This document shows positions 10,076-19,329 of a stretch of 64,000 nucleotides of DNA, piece after piece. A program made the position numbers and the translations under genes. Position 1 is the stretch's first letter. Each line of letters opens with the position of its first letter. Source of the DNA: Rhodosorus marinus (taxonomy: Eukaryota > Rhodophyta > Stylonematophyceae > Stylonematales > Stylonemataceae). The DNA is taken from assembly GCA_029953675.1 (NCBI GenBank), contig JAMWBK010000012.1, positions 558,001 to 622,000 of the forward strand, given 5' to 3'. The notes under the pieces were generated by a model. The model was given only the letters and a program-made list of their open reading frames with translations. It was not told where the DNA came from and did not search any database.

Positions 10076-12360
10076 CACTGGCTTTATTGGGCTTTACTGG
10101 CTTTATTGGCTTTATTAGCATACTGGCTTTATTAGCATAGCCTACAGCGCTACGCAAACCGTTAAAAGAAACTAAGAAGTAGGTAGGGAAGCGTGTAAAC
10201 CCAGGCGCCGATGGCGCGACTCGGCAAGCATGCTGCTCGAAAATCGCCACAGAGAGACACTTAAGCGCCGCAAAAGTTCCAAGTACTCAACAGGATGCTC
10301 AGTGAAACATTTTCGCAACCACTCCAAACCCGACTTCTCCACGTCACCAAAGCTTTCCACAATGAAAGGCTGGAACCGGTGGGAGCGACCCTCAGCGCGA
10401 GGCAGGCTGGCCATCCTCGCAGCATACCGTCGTTCCTTCCCGCGGCGAAGGGCCGAAGAGCTGCTCCCCGGCGGCGGGCGGCAGCCGTGAGATGGGCACT
10501 TGCCACAGGGTATGTAATCGCGAGGTCAACATATGCTGAGCGTCTGGCGGCAGCATCGGATACGAGGAGATCTGCGATACAGCGGGGCGGTGCCCTATCC
10601 GAGACCGATCTGGGTTGTTCCGATTCCACCTCAACCGTATGCCCTACCCGAGTCAGACATTCGCTGAGAATGTACTTGAAGCGAGTGTGACGCCTCGTAC
10701 GAAGACCTCTCAACAATCCGCATGAACCTAAGAAATGGTAACCACAAGCATCGATCCGACTCTCACATCCCTGATAGAAAGACGGCCGATTAGAGTGCCA
10801 CGGAGCTTGTGGCAAACCCAGGTAAATCCGTGCGGCAGAGCGAAACTGGAAGGCATCCAGACGGTGACCCAGTGATGACGGCAGGGTCTTTAACCACAAA
10901 TGTGAAAGATGGCCTCCCATGCCGCGGAGGCGAGCGGCGGTGGTAGGCGGTGTGAGTGGAGAGTTGAGCAAGATTGCGTGAGCGGCACTGTGTTGGACCC
11001 AGTTGAGGCTATGTTGTATCACATCAGTGCGGGAGCTCCACAATCGGCTCAGACCCGGGTAATCGGCAACCGGTGACCCGGGGCTAGCTTCCCCCTCGTC
11101 GGCGAGTACTCTGTCTATGGTAGAGTCCTCGAGCGCCTCAGTTCGTCCCCATACTGTTATACAGCTCCTTCCAGGAGCGAAATATGGATCGGATCTCGTC
11201 CGGCACGGCGTTACACTTGCTGAACGCCTGTTGCAGAGCATCATAATTACTCAAAAGCGGCGGCGGAAGGGTCACGGGGTCTTCGCTATTCAGTGCTCTA
11301 GCCAAAAGGCAAGCACTTCGCATCTGAAAACTCACCAAGGTGCGAAGTGCGGTAGCCCAGGAGGCGACCGCCGCTGCCGAGCATACGAGTCCACGGTCGG
11401 CCACTCCAAATCCGCCTAATCGTAAAGGGAGGGCAATCTGGCAACGAAATAGGTCCCTGTCAGGAGAGCTTCCACATGCAGGGGTTCATAGCAGCGTTCC
11501 CCAGTGCTTCAGCGTTGCCTCGTCCGCCTTGGCTGCCATTCACGAGCCCCAGTGCGGTGGAAGGCTTCGCAGCCAGTAATTCAGTCGGGGGCCGGCACAA
11601 AAGCGGGAGAGCCGGCAGGCCGATTGGAGCATGCTATCTGGTAGGCGCTCAATGGCGTCGGTGAGCTGCTTATGGCGCTCTAAAACTCGTTCGCAAGAGT
11701 CCTGGACAAAATTGTCACTCGCCAAACCGACGCCATGGTGCTCGAGCCCCGCATGTTCACCAAGGGCCCGGAGACTAGGTGGCAGGGAGCCCCTCGAAAC
11801 TTCACGCGGGCCGAGAAAACGGCATTTTTCGGGTTCTGCGGTTAGACCTACGCCACGTGCGATTGCCTCGATCTGGGTCAGTCCCCGAGCCAAGGGCTCA
11901 GGAGTGCCCCGCAACGTCACGTCGTCATGGTAGGCACAGATGCGAAGCTCCGGCACCTCAGCCGCCAGTCGCTGGAGCACGAGCTGCAAGGCACAGGCGT
12001 GAAGTACCGGCCCACAAGGATCACCCTGTTGAACGCCAGTACGTGCTGCAAAAACAGAGCCCTGCGTTGTCAAGTAAGGGAGGCTCCCCCCTGCTTAAAT
12101 ACCGGATAGGAACGGCCACGCCTCCGGGAATACCCTGCGAATCACCTCCAAAGCATGCGTCCGCGAGACGTTGTTGAACGCGTTACGGAAGTGAACCACC
12201 AAAACGCCCCAATCAGGCCTACTGGCTCGCTCGAGCTCGATCGTATGGGTGATTAGTTCGCAAACCCCGGAAAATCCCACCCCTAGCTGCCAAGGCGCCA
12301 TAAAGGCGGTGGCTCGCTGGCGTAGGCGCTGGCATAGCCACCTCCCGGCGAGTTTCCGTT
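10076..12360 (-). mobile_element. LINE-B2, long 5'-truncated copy, ORF2 broken by frameshifts
   Basis: Reading on the minus strand: reverse transcriptase with motif A (WGVLVVHFRNAFNNVSRT; the usual VDF is VHF here), motif B (GVQQGDPCGP) and motif C (CAYHDDVTL) over about 12300-11540, then the linker domain, the CCHC-type knuckle (here YQGC, first Cys lost) and the endonuclease region to about 10170. Several frame changes split ORF2, so the copy is dead. Its 3' end carries a short array of CTTTATTGG-like tail units at 10076-10138. Its 5' end abuts the tail of another LINE-B at 12361. Confidence 0.9.
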
Positions 12361-13147
12361 GGGCTTTACTAGCATAGCTGAAGCGCTACGCAAGGCGTGA
12401 AAAGGAACTAAGAACTAGGGAGGGAAGCGTGCAAACTCAGGCGCCGATGGCGAGCCTCGGCAAGCATGCTGCTAGAATATCGCTCCTCAGCGAATTTTTG
12501 ACTCGGATAGGGCATACGGTTGAGGTTGAGTCGGAACTGCCCAGATCAATTTCGGACTCTGCACCGCCCCGTTGTATAGCCGATCTCCTCGTCTCCGACG
12601 CTCCTGCCAGACGCTCAACATATGTGGACCTTGCGATTACCTGCCCCGTGGCCAGCGCCCGCCTCACCGCAGCCGCCCGCCGCCGGGGGGCCGCGGCTTC
12701 AGCCCTTCGAAGAGTTTAAGGAACGACGGTATGCTGAGAGCATGGCCAGTCTGCCTTGCGGGTCGGTCTCACCGGTTCCAGCCATCCATTGTGGAAAGCT
12801 TTGGTCACGTGGATAAGTCGGGTTTAGAGTGGTTGCGGAAATGTTTTGCTGAGCATCCTACTGAATATTTGGCGCTCTTGAGGCGTTTAAGTGTCTCCCT
12901 TTGGCGATATTCCAGCGACATGCTTTCCGAGGCGCGCCATCGGGCGCCTGGGGTTGCATGCTTCCCTCCCTAGTTATTAGGTCATCTTCACGCCTTGCGT
13001 AGCGGTTCAGGCTATTCTAGTAAAGTCCAGTAAAGTCCAGAATATCGCCACAGGGCGGCACTCAAACGCCGTAAAAGCACCAAGTACTCAGTAGGATGCT
13101 CAGCGAAACATTTCCGCAACCCCTCTAAACCCGACTTATCCACATAA
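12361..13147 (-). mobile_element. LINE-B minus-strand 3' fragment, split by a nested insertion
   Basis: Two pieces (12361-12483 and 13039-13147) join into one minus-strand LINE-B 3' end once the nested plus-strand copy at 12484-13038 is removed. It ends inside the sequence encoding the conserved C-terminal FGHVDKSGLEW region. Confidence 0.85.
12484..13038 (+). mobile_element. LINE-B1 nested in LINE-B, 10-bp target duplication
   Basis: It starts at TCCTCAGCGAATTTTTGAC within ORF2 and runs to the 3' tail (TAGTAAAGTCCAGTAAAGTCC). AGAATATCGC flanks it (12474-12483 and 13039-13048). An extra base near 12716 and a deletion near 12760 shift the frame. The target site is the same position of the host element that was used again at 52878. 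Confidence 0.92.
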
Positions 13148-13303
13148 CCTGGCTTTATTAGCATAGAATAAAGCGCTACGCAAACCGTTAAAAGGAACTA
13201 AGAACTAGGTAGGGAAGCGTGCAAACCTAGGCGCTGATGGCACGCCTCGGCAAGCATGCTGCTCGAATATCGCGACAGAGAGACACGTAAACGCCGGAAA
13301 AGT
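13148..13303 (-). mobile_element. LINE-B2, short minus-strand 3' fragment
   Basis: It opens with CCTGGCTTTATTAGCATAG (reverse of the B2 tail), the hairpin core GCGCTACGC, and the ORF2 C-terminus, and is truncated near 13303. It is joined directly to the host LINE-B fragment on its left. Confidence 0.85.
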
Positions 13304-13429
13304 TTACTACACTTAATCCGGAGTAAAATCTTTTTTTGCCTTCCCCACCATTCTGCCTTCGCGTTGTTTGAATGTATGACGGCTTCAGGCGCTAACTTAT
13401 TTATTGGCCATATTCATTCAACGTGTTTA

Positions 13430-13592
13430 TTGGTGCCAGAGTCCGATGGTTACAACTAAAAAGTACGCGTTGCTGAGCGGCTCGCACCATGTGAGACAGT
13501 TTTTTATCACAACTCTCTTTCTCATTCGCAGTTTCGCTGTTGAACTGGCGTGTCTGTACGCAATCCGTTTTCTCTAAACAAATGTCCACTAG
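13430..13592. repeat. Dispersed repeat (type F)
   Basis: AAGTACGCGTTGCTGAG, CTCATTCGCAGTTTCGCTG and TTTTCTCTAAACAAATGTCC recur, diverged, at 7300-7500 (minus), 9905-9995 and 14455-14640. No coding potential is evident, and the ends are not defined. Confidence 0.5.
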
Positions 13593-13597
13593 TAAAT

Positions 13598-14396
13598 GGA
13601 CTGGACTTTACTAGCATAGCCTGAAGCGCTACGCAAGGCGTGAAGATGAACTAATAACTAGGGAGGGAAGCATGCAACCCCAGGCGCCGATGGCGCGCCT
13701 CGGAATGCATGTCGCTGGAATATCGCCAAAGGGAGACACTTAAACGCCTCAAAAGCGCCAAATATTCAGTAGGATGCTCAGCAAAACATTTCCGCAACCA
13801 CTCTAAACCCGACTTATCGACGTGACCAAAGCTTTCCACAATGAATGGCTGGAACCGGTGAGACCGACCCTCAGCGCAAGGCAGACTGGCCATGCTCTCA
13901 GCATACCGTCGTTCCTTAACTCTTCGAAGGGCTGAAGCCGCGGCCCCCCGGCGGCGGGCGGCTGCGGTGAGGTGGGCGCTGGCCACGGGGCAGGTAATCG
14001 CAAGGTCCACATATGTTGAGCGTCTGGCAGCAGCGTCGGAGACGAGGAGATCGGCTATACAACGGGGCAGTGCAGAGTCCGAGATGGATCTGGGCAGTTC
14101 CGACTCAACCTCAACCGTATGCCCTATCCGAGTCAAAGATTCGCTGAGGATGTACTTGAGGCGAGTGTGACGCCTCGTACGGAGACCTCGCAACAGTCCG
14201 CAGGAACCCAGGAAGTGGTAGCCACAAGCGTCAATCCGGCTCTCACATCCCTGACAGAAAGACGGCCGATTAGAGTGCCACGGAGCCTGTGGCAAACCGA
14301 GATAGATCCGTGCGGCAGAACGGAACTGGAAAGCATCGAGACGATGACTCAATGACGACGGTAGAGTGGTTAACCACAAGTGCGAGAGGTGGCCCC
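13598..14396 (-). mobile_element. LINE-B1, 5'-truncated copy with open endonuclease frame
   Basis: The open frame, read on the minus strand, covers the CCHC knuckle (CQGCESRIDACGYHFLGSC), the endonuclease motif (CIADLLVSDAAARRSTYVDL) and the conserved tail, ending at the natural stop near 13651. The 3' UTR hairpin and GCTAGTAAAGTCCAG tail are intact at 13598-13640. No clear target duplication was found. Confidence 0.9.
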
Positions 14397-14409
14397 CCAA
14401 TAAAAGTCT

Positions 14410-14640
14410 ATTTTTAGACATCTACTCAGTTGAAATCGAGGGTTGAGTTTCTAACTCAATTGATGTTCACAGCTGTCATGCGGAGTTTTGCTGCTGAACG
14501 TGCATGTCCATAAGCCCATCCATTTTCTCTAAATACATGTCCACCAGTGGAATAGATGTCCACTAGAGAAATAAATGTGTACTTTGAGACATATGCTCAT
14601 CAGTTCATTTCAGGAGGTGGGTTTCCAACTCAATTGATGT
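14410..14640. repeat. Repeat region with two ~47-bp direct repeats
   Basis: TTTCTAACTCAATTGATGTT and TTTCCAACTCAATTGATGTT occur about 190 bp apart within longer similar segments. Part of the interval (TTTTCTCTAAATACATGTCC) matches the type F repeat at 13550-13590. Confidence 0.45.
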
Positions 14641-14870
14641 TCCAATAGTCAGGTCTCCTTTCCAACCAGCTCGTCACTCTCTGTAGTTCCATTTCAAGTT
14701 GTAGCCTTCCAGAAACATACGAGAGGGTGTACCTTGCTAATAATAGACGGGGATTACTCCATACTCGATTGAATACTGGCGACGAATATTTTGGCACATC
14801 ACCACTCTCAGGAGAGCGCTAAAGGTTGCCGGAACCGGGATGTGCAATCCCATTTTAACTCACCAGTCCT

Positions 14871-14931
14871 AGTATGCAGGTACGCCTTGCGTAGCGCTTC
14901 AGGCTATGCTAGTAAAGTCCAGTATGCAGGT
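14871..14931 (+). mobile_element. LINE-B nano-insertion (39 bp) with 11-bp target duplication
   Basis: AGTATGCAGGT occurs at 14871-14881 and 14921-14931. Between them lie only the 3' hairpin of LINE-B (GCCTTGCGTAGCGCTTCAGG) and its tail GCTAGTAAAGTCC. No ORF sequence is present. This defines the functional 3' end of the element very tightly. Confidence 0.93.
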
Positions 14932-15055
14932 GACGAAAACATTCATTCTGATCATTGCCCAGACTAGGTAGTCCGTTGAAAGGGATCGTAATCGTGGTCT
15001 CACCCAATCAATACTCGTACGTACACGTGCTAGCCAATCACTGCGCGCAAATTGA

Positions 15056-15112
15056 ACGAAAATTACAGAAAAATCCTATGGTAGCTCCATAGGATTTTTC
15101 TGTAATTTTCGT
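15056..15112. repeat. Perfect 26-bp inverted repeat with 5-nt loop
   Basis: Arms 15056-15081 and 15087-15112 are exact reverse complements around TAGCT. The arms are AT-rich at the base with CCTATGG next to the loop. It sits beside the type D repeat at 15114. It could be a very young foldback or hairpin element, or a small-RNA precursor. Confidence 0.9.
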
Positions 15113-15113
15113 A

Positions 15114-15330
15114 CCTAGCTGGCCACACTTCATGTCAGGGGTGTGACATTCCAACAACCGAGCTTGTAGGAATGTCCCCCGGAGCTAAAAGAGATAACCT
15201 CTAAAGCCTCATATTGTACTCGCCGAAACTCCCAACTGACACCCCGAGACGCAGCTGTATATTCCCCACCCTGATTAGCTCGAAAACAACACTCAGAAAG
15301 AGTAGTCACCGCTGTGAGGTGATGTCAGTG
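15114..15330. repeat. Dispersed repeat (type D) with conserved hairpin
   Basis: GTGACATTCC ... GGAATGTCC forms a 13-bp stem (one mismatch) around CCGAGC, followed by GAGCTAAAAG and a diverged downstream part. Related copies lie at 38650-38850, 40885-41100 and 43940-44520. Only traces of coding potential are visible. Confidence 0.55.
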
Positions 15331-15619
15331 AAGCTACCCCACTGTCAGCGTCACTATGGTTTTGGCGTTTGCTTTGTTTTCAAAGCTACTGCCGTAAGCA
15401 TGATGTTCTTCATGGATAGATGGAACCAAACTCCAAAACACAGCTTTTTGCTTCGTGAACGAGACTGTAACTGACCTTCGACAGGACATCACGCATCACT
15501 TAAAATGTGCACCACCAACCAGTTAAACATCGGTATTTCGATATCAGGTATTGACGAATGAAAACGACGTTACATACTTTTGGAACTTAACCATTGATTC
15601 CGATGGTTTTGTTGATGCT

Positions 15620-15657
15620 AATAAAGCCGTTGCTAGTAAAGTCCAATAAAGCCGTTG
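15620..15657 (+). mobile_element. LINE-B nano-insertion (12 bp) with 13-bp target duplication
   Basis: AATAAAGCCGTTG occurs at 15620-15632 and 15645-15657 and encloses CTAGTAAAGTCC, the last 12 bases of LINE-B1. The target itself begins like an old B2 tail (GATGCTAATAAAGCC), so it may have been an earlier LINE-B end. Confidence 0.85.
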
Positions 15658-15889
15658 AACAAAACTAGGTCATGAGTGTGTTACATCATCGGCTCCCCAT
15701 ACTCTTTTATTCCGAACCAACCATAGTTGATGGCTTCTAGGATCACTGTATATGCAATGCCTCGCGGAGGACGAAAGGACGGTGCTAATTTCACGAACAT
15801 AGCCTCTCAAAGATCTCCACGGTGTATAGTGCGTACAATTCCAGCTGCTTGGGGCCGTCCAGAGTAACTACTTGCCCCCGGGGTGGCCC

Positions 15890-15975
15890 CTATAAGAGTC
15901 CAGTCTATAAGAGTGGGACTTGAGATGAAGTTGCTTCAAGCTAGTGCAGAATCTACCAAATCACTCAATTAGACA
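15890..15975 (+). promoter_or_regulatory. Core promoter of Cys-rich family member 2 with duplicated TATA box
   Basis: CTATAAGAGT occurs twice, at 15890-15899 and 15905-15914, separated by CCAGT. The downstream copy is followed by the family block GGGACTTGAGATGAAG, TTGCTTCAAG and TCACTCAATTAG, and lies about 129 bp before the ATG at 16035. Confidence 0.8.
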
Positions 15976-16034
15976 TTGGAAGGGAAAAACCAGTGGAGCG
16001 AAAAGCTAGAGAAAGCACTTGAAAAGTGACAACG

Positions 16035-16868
16035 ATGAAGATATACGGATTGGTTTTCGTGGTGCTTGGGTTGATGGGCACTACCGTAGCTGGTACATTG
16101 CGAACGCAAGATTCTGTGCGAGAACAACTCCCAGCCCTAACTCCTACTCCGACTCCGACGCCGGTCCCGACCCCGATTCCTTGCGACTCCGATGAATGCT
16201 CATCATGCTGCGACAGCGACTGCCAGGTGGTGGCATGTTTTGCTAGCGAAGGAGAGCAATGCGGAGGTTCTTGCCCGGGCCAGCCGAACTTGCTGAAGAA
16301 TAGGATCCATATTCGAAAGGCTACATGCAATTTGGGTTCGGACGACATTTTGGAATGCGATCTCTGCGAGTGTCCGCAGGAGTGGTATGAAGAAGGTATA
16401 CCTAAGGTCATGAACAGGGCCTTGAAGAACAAGTTCAAGGAGATTGCTACCGCTGGCGAATGTAAACTCGCAAACTTTGTGGCAAAGGTTAACGTGATTT
16501 GTGCCATACCAAATGAACAGCGGCCAAAACTGTACCAATGTAAAACTATGAACGGCGCGTGCATTGTCAACGAGCGGGATTACTTCAGCATCAAGTTGAC
16601 GGTCACGAGCGAGTGCTTTAATACCGGCGTTCCGGAGTGCGGTATCAACCCAATGACGGGGGTAAAAACCTGTTACTGGGGTACCACAGTATGCTATAAA
16701 GTTCCCGAAAAAGCGGTTGTGACTTTCGGGAACAAGTGCGGAGAGACGTGCCGGCCAGTAAGCAGCGGTGAATCCTGCGATCAGTGTTATGTCAGCGAAT
16801 CTGAAACAAAGCGCAGGCCACCACCGAAATGCATTGCTCCTTACCTCCAAACAAGATTCCCTTGCTGA
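16035..16868 (+). CDS. Secreted Cys-rich protein with Thr-Pro linker, family member 2
   Basis: The 277-residue product uses the ATG in ACAACGATGAAG; the in-frame GTG nine bases upstream is rejected by comparison with paralogues. Signal peptide 1-20, linker near 34-50 (LTPTPTPTPVPTPIP), then CDSDECSSCCDSDCQ and the family landmarks ECDLCECPQEWYEEGIP, CIVNERDYFSIKLT, AVVTFGNKCG and PPPKCIAP. About 26 Cys positions are shared with the other members. The function is unknown; extracellular location is inferred from the signal peptide. Its promoter carries a duplicated TATA box. LINE-B2 lies about 290 bp downstream. Confidence 0.92.
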   Translation: MKIYGLVFVVLGLMGTTVAGTLRTQDSVREQLPALTPTPTPTPVPTPIPCDSDECSSCCDSDCQVVACFASEGEQCGGSCPGQPNLLKNRIHIRKATCNLGSDDILECDLCECPQEWYEEGIPKVMNRALKNKFKEIATAGECKLANFVAKVNVICAIPNEQRPKLYQCKTMNGACIVNERDYFSIKLTVTSECFNTGVPECGINPMTGVKTCYWGTTVCYKVPEKAVVTFGNKCGETCRPVSSGESCDQCYVSESETKRRPPPKCIAPYLQTRFPC

Positions 16869-17145
16869 AAGTTGTAGAATTAATACTGGAGGGTACCATC
16901 GGTAGACTCTGCGCATCATGTGCAATGTGCATCAGCAGCTTTCGAGCAGTATGCGTTGCTCGGAAACCCTAGGAAAAAGAGCAAAAAAACATAGTGAAGA
17001 CGTAAATCACGCGCCTGCAACATCAATAGCACCAGCCTAGCCAGCCTTCACACAGGAGAAAAGGGTCTACTACAAGAACAGCCTCTCGGGTCGCTCACGG
17101 CAGATTTAAACTATCGTACAACTCACAGGTCAGAATAGCTCATCT
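16869..17145. other. 3' flank of family member 2
   Basis: No poly(A) signal could be called with confidence. A short word, AGTATGCGTTGCTCGG (about 16949-16964), resembles the type F repeat. Nothing else was seen. Confidence 0.3.
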
Positions 17146-17153
17146 AGTACTAG

Positions 17154-17930
17154 TGGTGAACGACCCTGCCGTCATCACTGGGTCACCGTCTGGATGCCTT
17201 CCAGTTTCGCTCTGCCGCACGGATTTACCTGGGTTTGCCACAAGCTCCGTGGCACTCTAATCGGCCGTCTTTCTCTCAGGGATGTGAGAGTCGGATCGAT
17301 GCTTGTGGTTACCATTTCTTAGGTTCATGCGGATTGTTGAGAGGTCTTCGTACGAGGCGTCACACTCGCTTCAAGTACATTCTCAGCGAATCTCTGACTC
17401 GGGTAGGGCATACGGTTGAGGTGGAATCGGAACTACCCAGATCGGTCTCGGATAGGGCACTGCCCCGCTGTATCGCAGATCTCCTCGTCTCCGATGCTGC
17501 CGCCAGACGCTCAGCATATGTTGACCTCGCGAGTACATGCCCTGTGGCAAGCGCCCATCTCACGGCTGCCGCCCGCCGCCGGGGGGGGTTGCTGCTTCGG
17601 CCCTTCGCCGCGTGAAGGAACGGCGGTATGCTGAGAGTATGGCCAGCCTGCCTCGCGCTGAGGGTCGCTCCCACCGGTTCCAGCCTTTCATTGTGGAAAG
17701 CTTTGGTGACGTGGAGAAGTCGGGTTTGGAGTGGTTGCGGAAATGTTTCACTGAGCATCCTGTTGAATACTTGGAACTCTTGCGGCTTAAGTGTCTCTCT
17801 GTGGCGATATTCGAGCAGCATGCTTGCCGAGGCGCACCATCGGCGCCTGGGTTTACACGCTTCCCTACCTAGTTCTTAGTTCCTTTTAACGGTTTGCGTA
17901 GCGCTGTAGGCTATGCTAATAAAGCCAGCC
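17154..17930 (+). mobile_element. LINE-B2, 5'-truncated copy with 8-bp target duplication
   Basis: AGTACTAG flanks it (17146-17153 and 17931-17938). The first eight bases (TGGTGAAC) match nothing in the element, and element sequence starts at 17162. It covers the knuckle (SQGCESRIDACGYHFLGSC) and the endonuclease, with a frameshift in the G-run at 17581-17588, and ends in the B2-type tail GCTAATAAAGCC. Confidence 0.92.
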
Positions 17931-18043
17931 AGTACTAGCAGATAGCGGAAGAAAACTAAATCGCCAAATGATCATGCAATGCAATTAGAAGGAAAAACAA
18001 CAATGTGAAAAAATTACTTTGGTAGCTGACAACCTACGAATCC

Positions 18044-18900
18044 CTACTGGCAACAACAGTGACTTTCCTCCTGAAAATCGATCTCGAGAACGCGTTTAAT
18101 CCCATTGAACGGGGCTTGCCAAAACGCATCCTTGACGTACGGTTTCCGGAGTTGCTCCCACTTTACCCCTACTTCTTTGGCTACTGTCGTGATTCCGCAG
18201 AGGGCCCTTACCACTTCGGATGGTTTCCTGAAGAAGGCTCCGCTCCTCCGCGCAAGACCGGCTTTTCCTCCACTCACGTACAGGCGTTCAACAAGGCGAT
18301 CCAGTCGCACCAGTGCTGCATGCCCTTACCTTTTCGCCGTATCTTATGGCGATGCACGCTCTATTTCCCCGAGTCAAGGTACTTGCGCGACATGATGACA
18401 TTAGCTTTGTTGGCCCCTACGACACCATTCAAGAGTCATTTCAATGGATGCAAAGAGTTTTAAGATTTCTGGGCTCACGACTCCACCCGGATAAGTGCGC
18501 CCTCTTTTGGTCAGATGATCGACTCGCCGAGACTCGTTCATCATGACTTCCACGGGGTTAACATCACGCTGACAGGAGTACTGGTACACTCTGTTCCAGC
18601 GGGCACCCGGGCTTTCGTGCTCCATGCATGCCGCACGTTGCAAATTGCACACGTCAAGCTCGAAAAGGGATTCAGAAACTCCCCGAAGGCGAGTTGCAGG
18701 CGAAGCTCGCCTTCGTTCGTTACTGTGCTGGTCCCCGATTGGACTATCATCTCAGGTGCCTGGCTCTTCCTTTTGGCGAGGTTCTTGCTACCGAGGTGGA
18801 CGTGCGAGCTCTTCTGCTTGTTTCATTTTCTCGTAGGCGTAGAAAACTCAATTATATCCGCTCCCTCGCGCTTTCCGCTTTTCAAGTGAAGCTTGAACGC
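18044..18900 (+). pseudogene. Diverged LINE reverse transcriptase remnant
   Basis: Motif A is readable as LLKIDLENAFNPIER at about 18066. Motif C reads ARHDDISFVG near 18385 in another frame. A third frame (18628 on) matches the thumb region (KLAFVRYCAGPRLDYHLRCL), compare SRFCAGPRLNYWLRSL in LINE-B. At least two frame changes and loss of the normal motif B show decay. It differs enough from A and B to be a third lineage or a very old relative. Confidence 0.75.
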
Positions 18901-19132
18901 GCGGACTCCGGCGTTGACGCGGATCTGCACTTGGCTGCGGGAGCGTCACCTGGATCATGTACCGATCGCACATATACAGGTGCCTCTTGAGGCGTTCAAA
19001 TTTATTGCTTACTGGTAGTTCGCAATGCTTGCAGATCGTTTTAAGCTTGACCTCGTCGTACGGCGGATGCTGCAGCGTTGGCATCCGGAGGGTGCGAAGC
19101 AGCGCACAGTCCTTTCTCCTCGCCATCTGCAC
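18848..19132 (-). pseudogene. Short frame with a BED-like zinc finger, possible DNA-transposon remnant
   Basis: The 94-residue minus-strand frame contains CKHCELPVSNKFERLKRHL followed by YMC: a C-x2-C pair, then an H-x3-C pair, with the Lys/Leu/His spacing typical of BED fingers, which are found at the N-terminus of hAT-type transposases. No transposase core or terminal repeats follow. It lies between the RT remnant and the diverged LINE-A, so it may be a relic inserted between them. A chance frame cannot be excluded. Confidence 0.45.
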
Positions 19133-19329
19133 CGTATTAGCTCAGCTAGACTGTCTGAGCGGCGCATACAGTCCACTCTTTGACTTCATGCATGCTAGCA
19201 GCAGAATAAACGCAACCCCTTCCTCGCACTGCTTTTGAGGCGCGGACTGCGGTTCAACAGAGTGACCCCTGGGCGCCTTTTTTGCGAGCCTGTGGGCTTC
19301 TGGTCTGGTCGTTTTGCTTAGCCTGTGTT

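Noticed and set aside
12361-13147. Locus being a segmental duplicate of 52770-53778
   Set aside because: Both are LINE-B in LINE-B at the same target base, but the nested copies have different 5' ends and the outer flanks differ, so independent insertion fits better.
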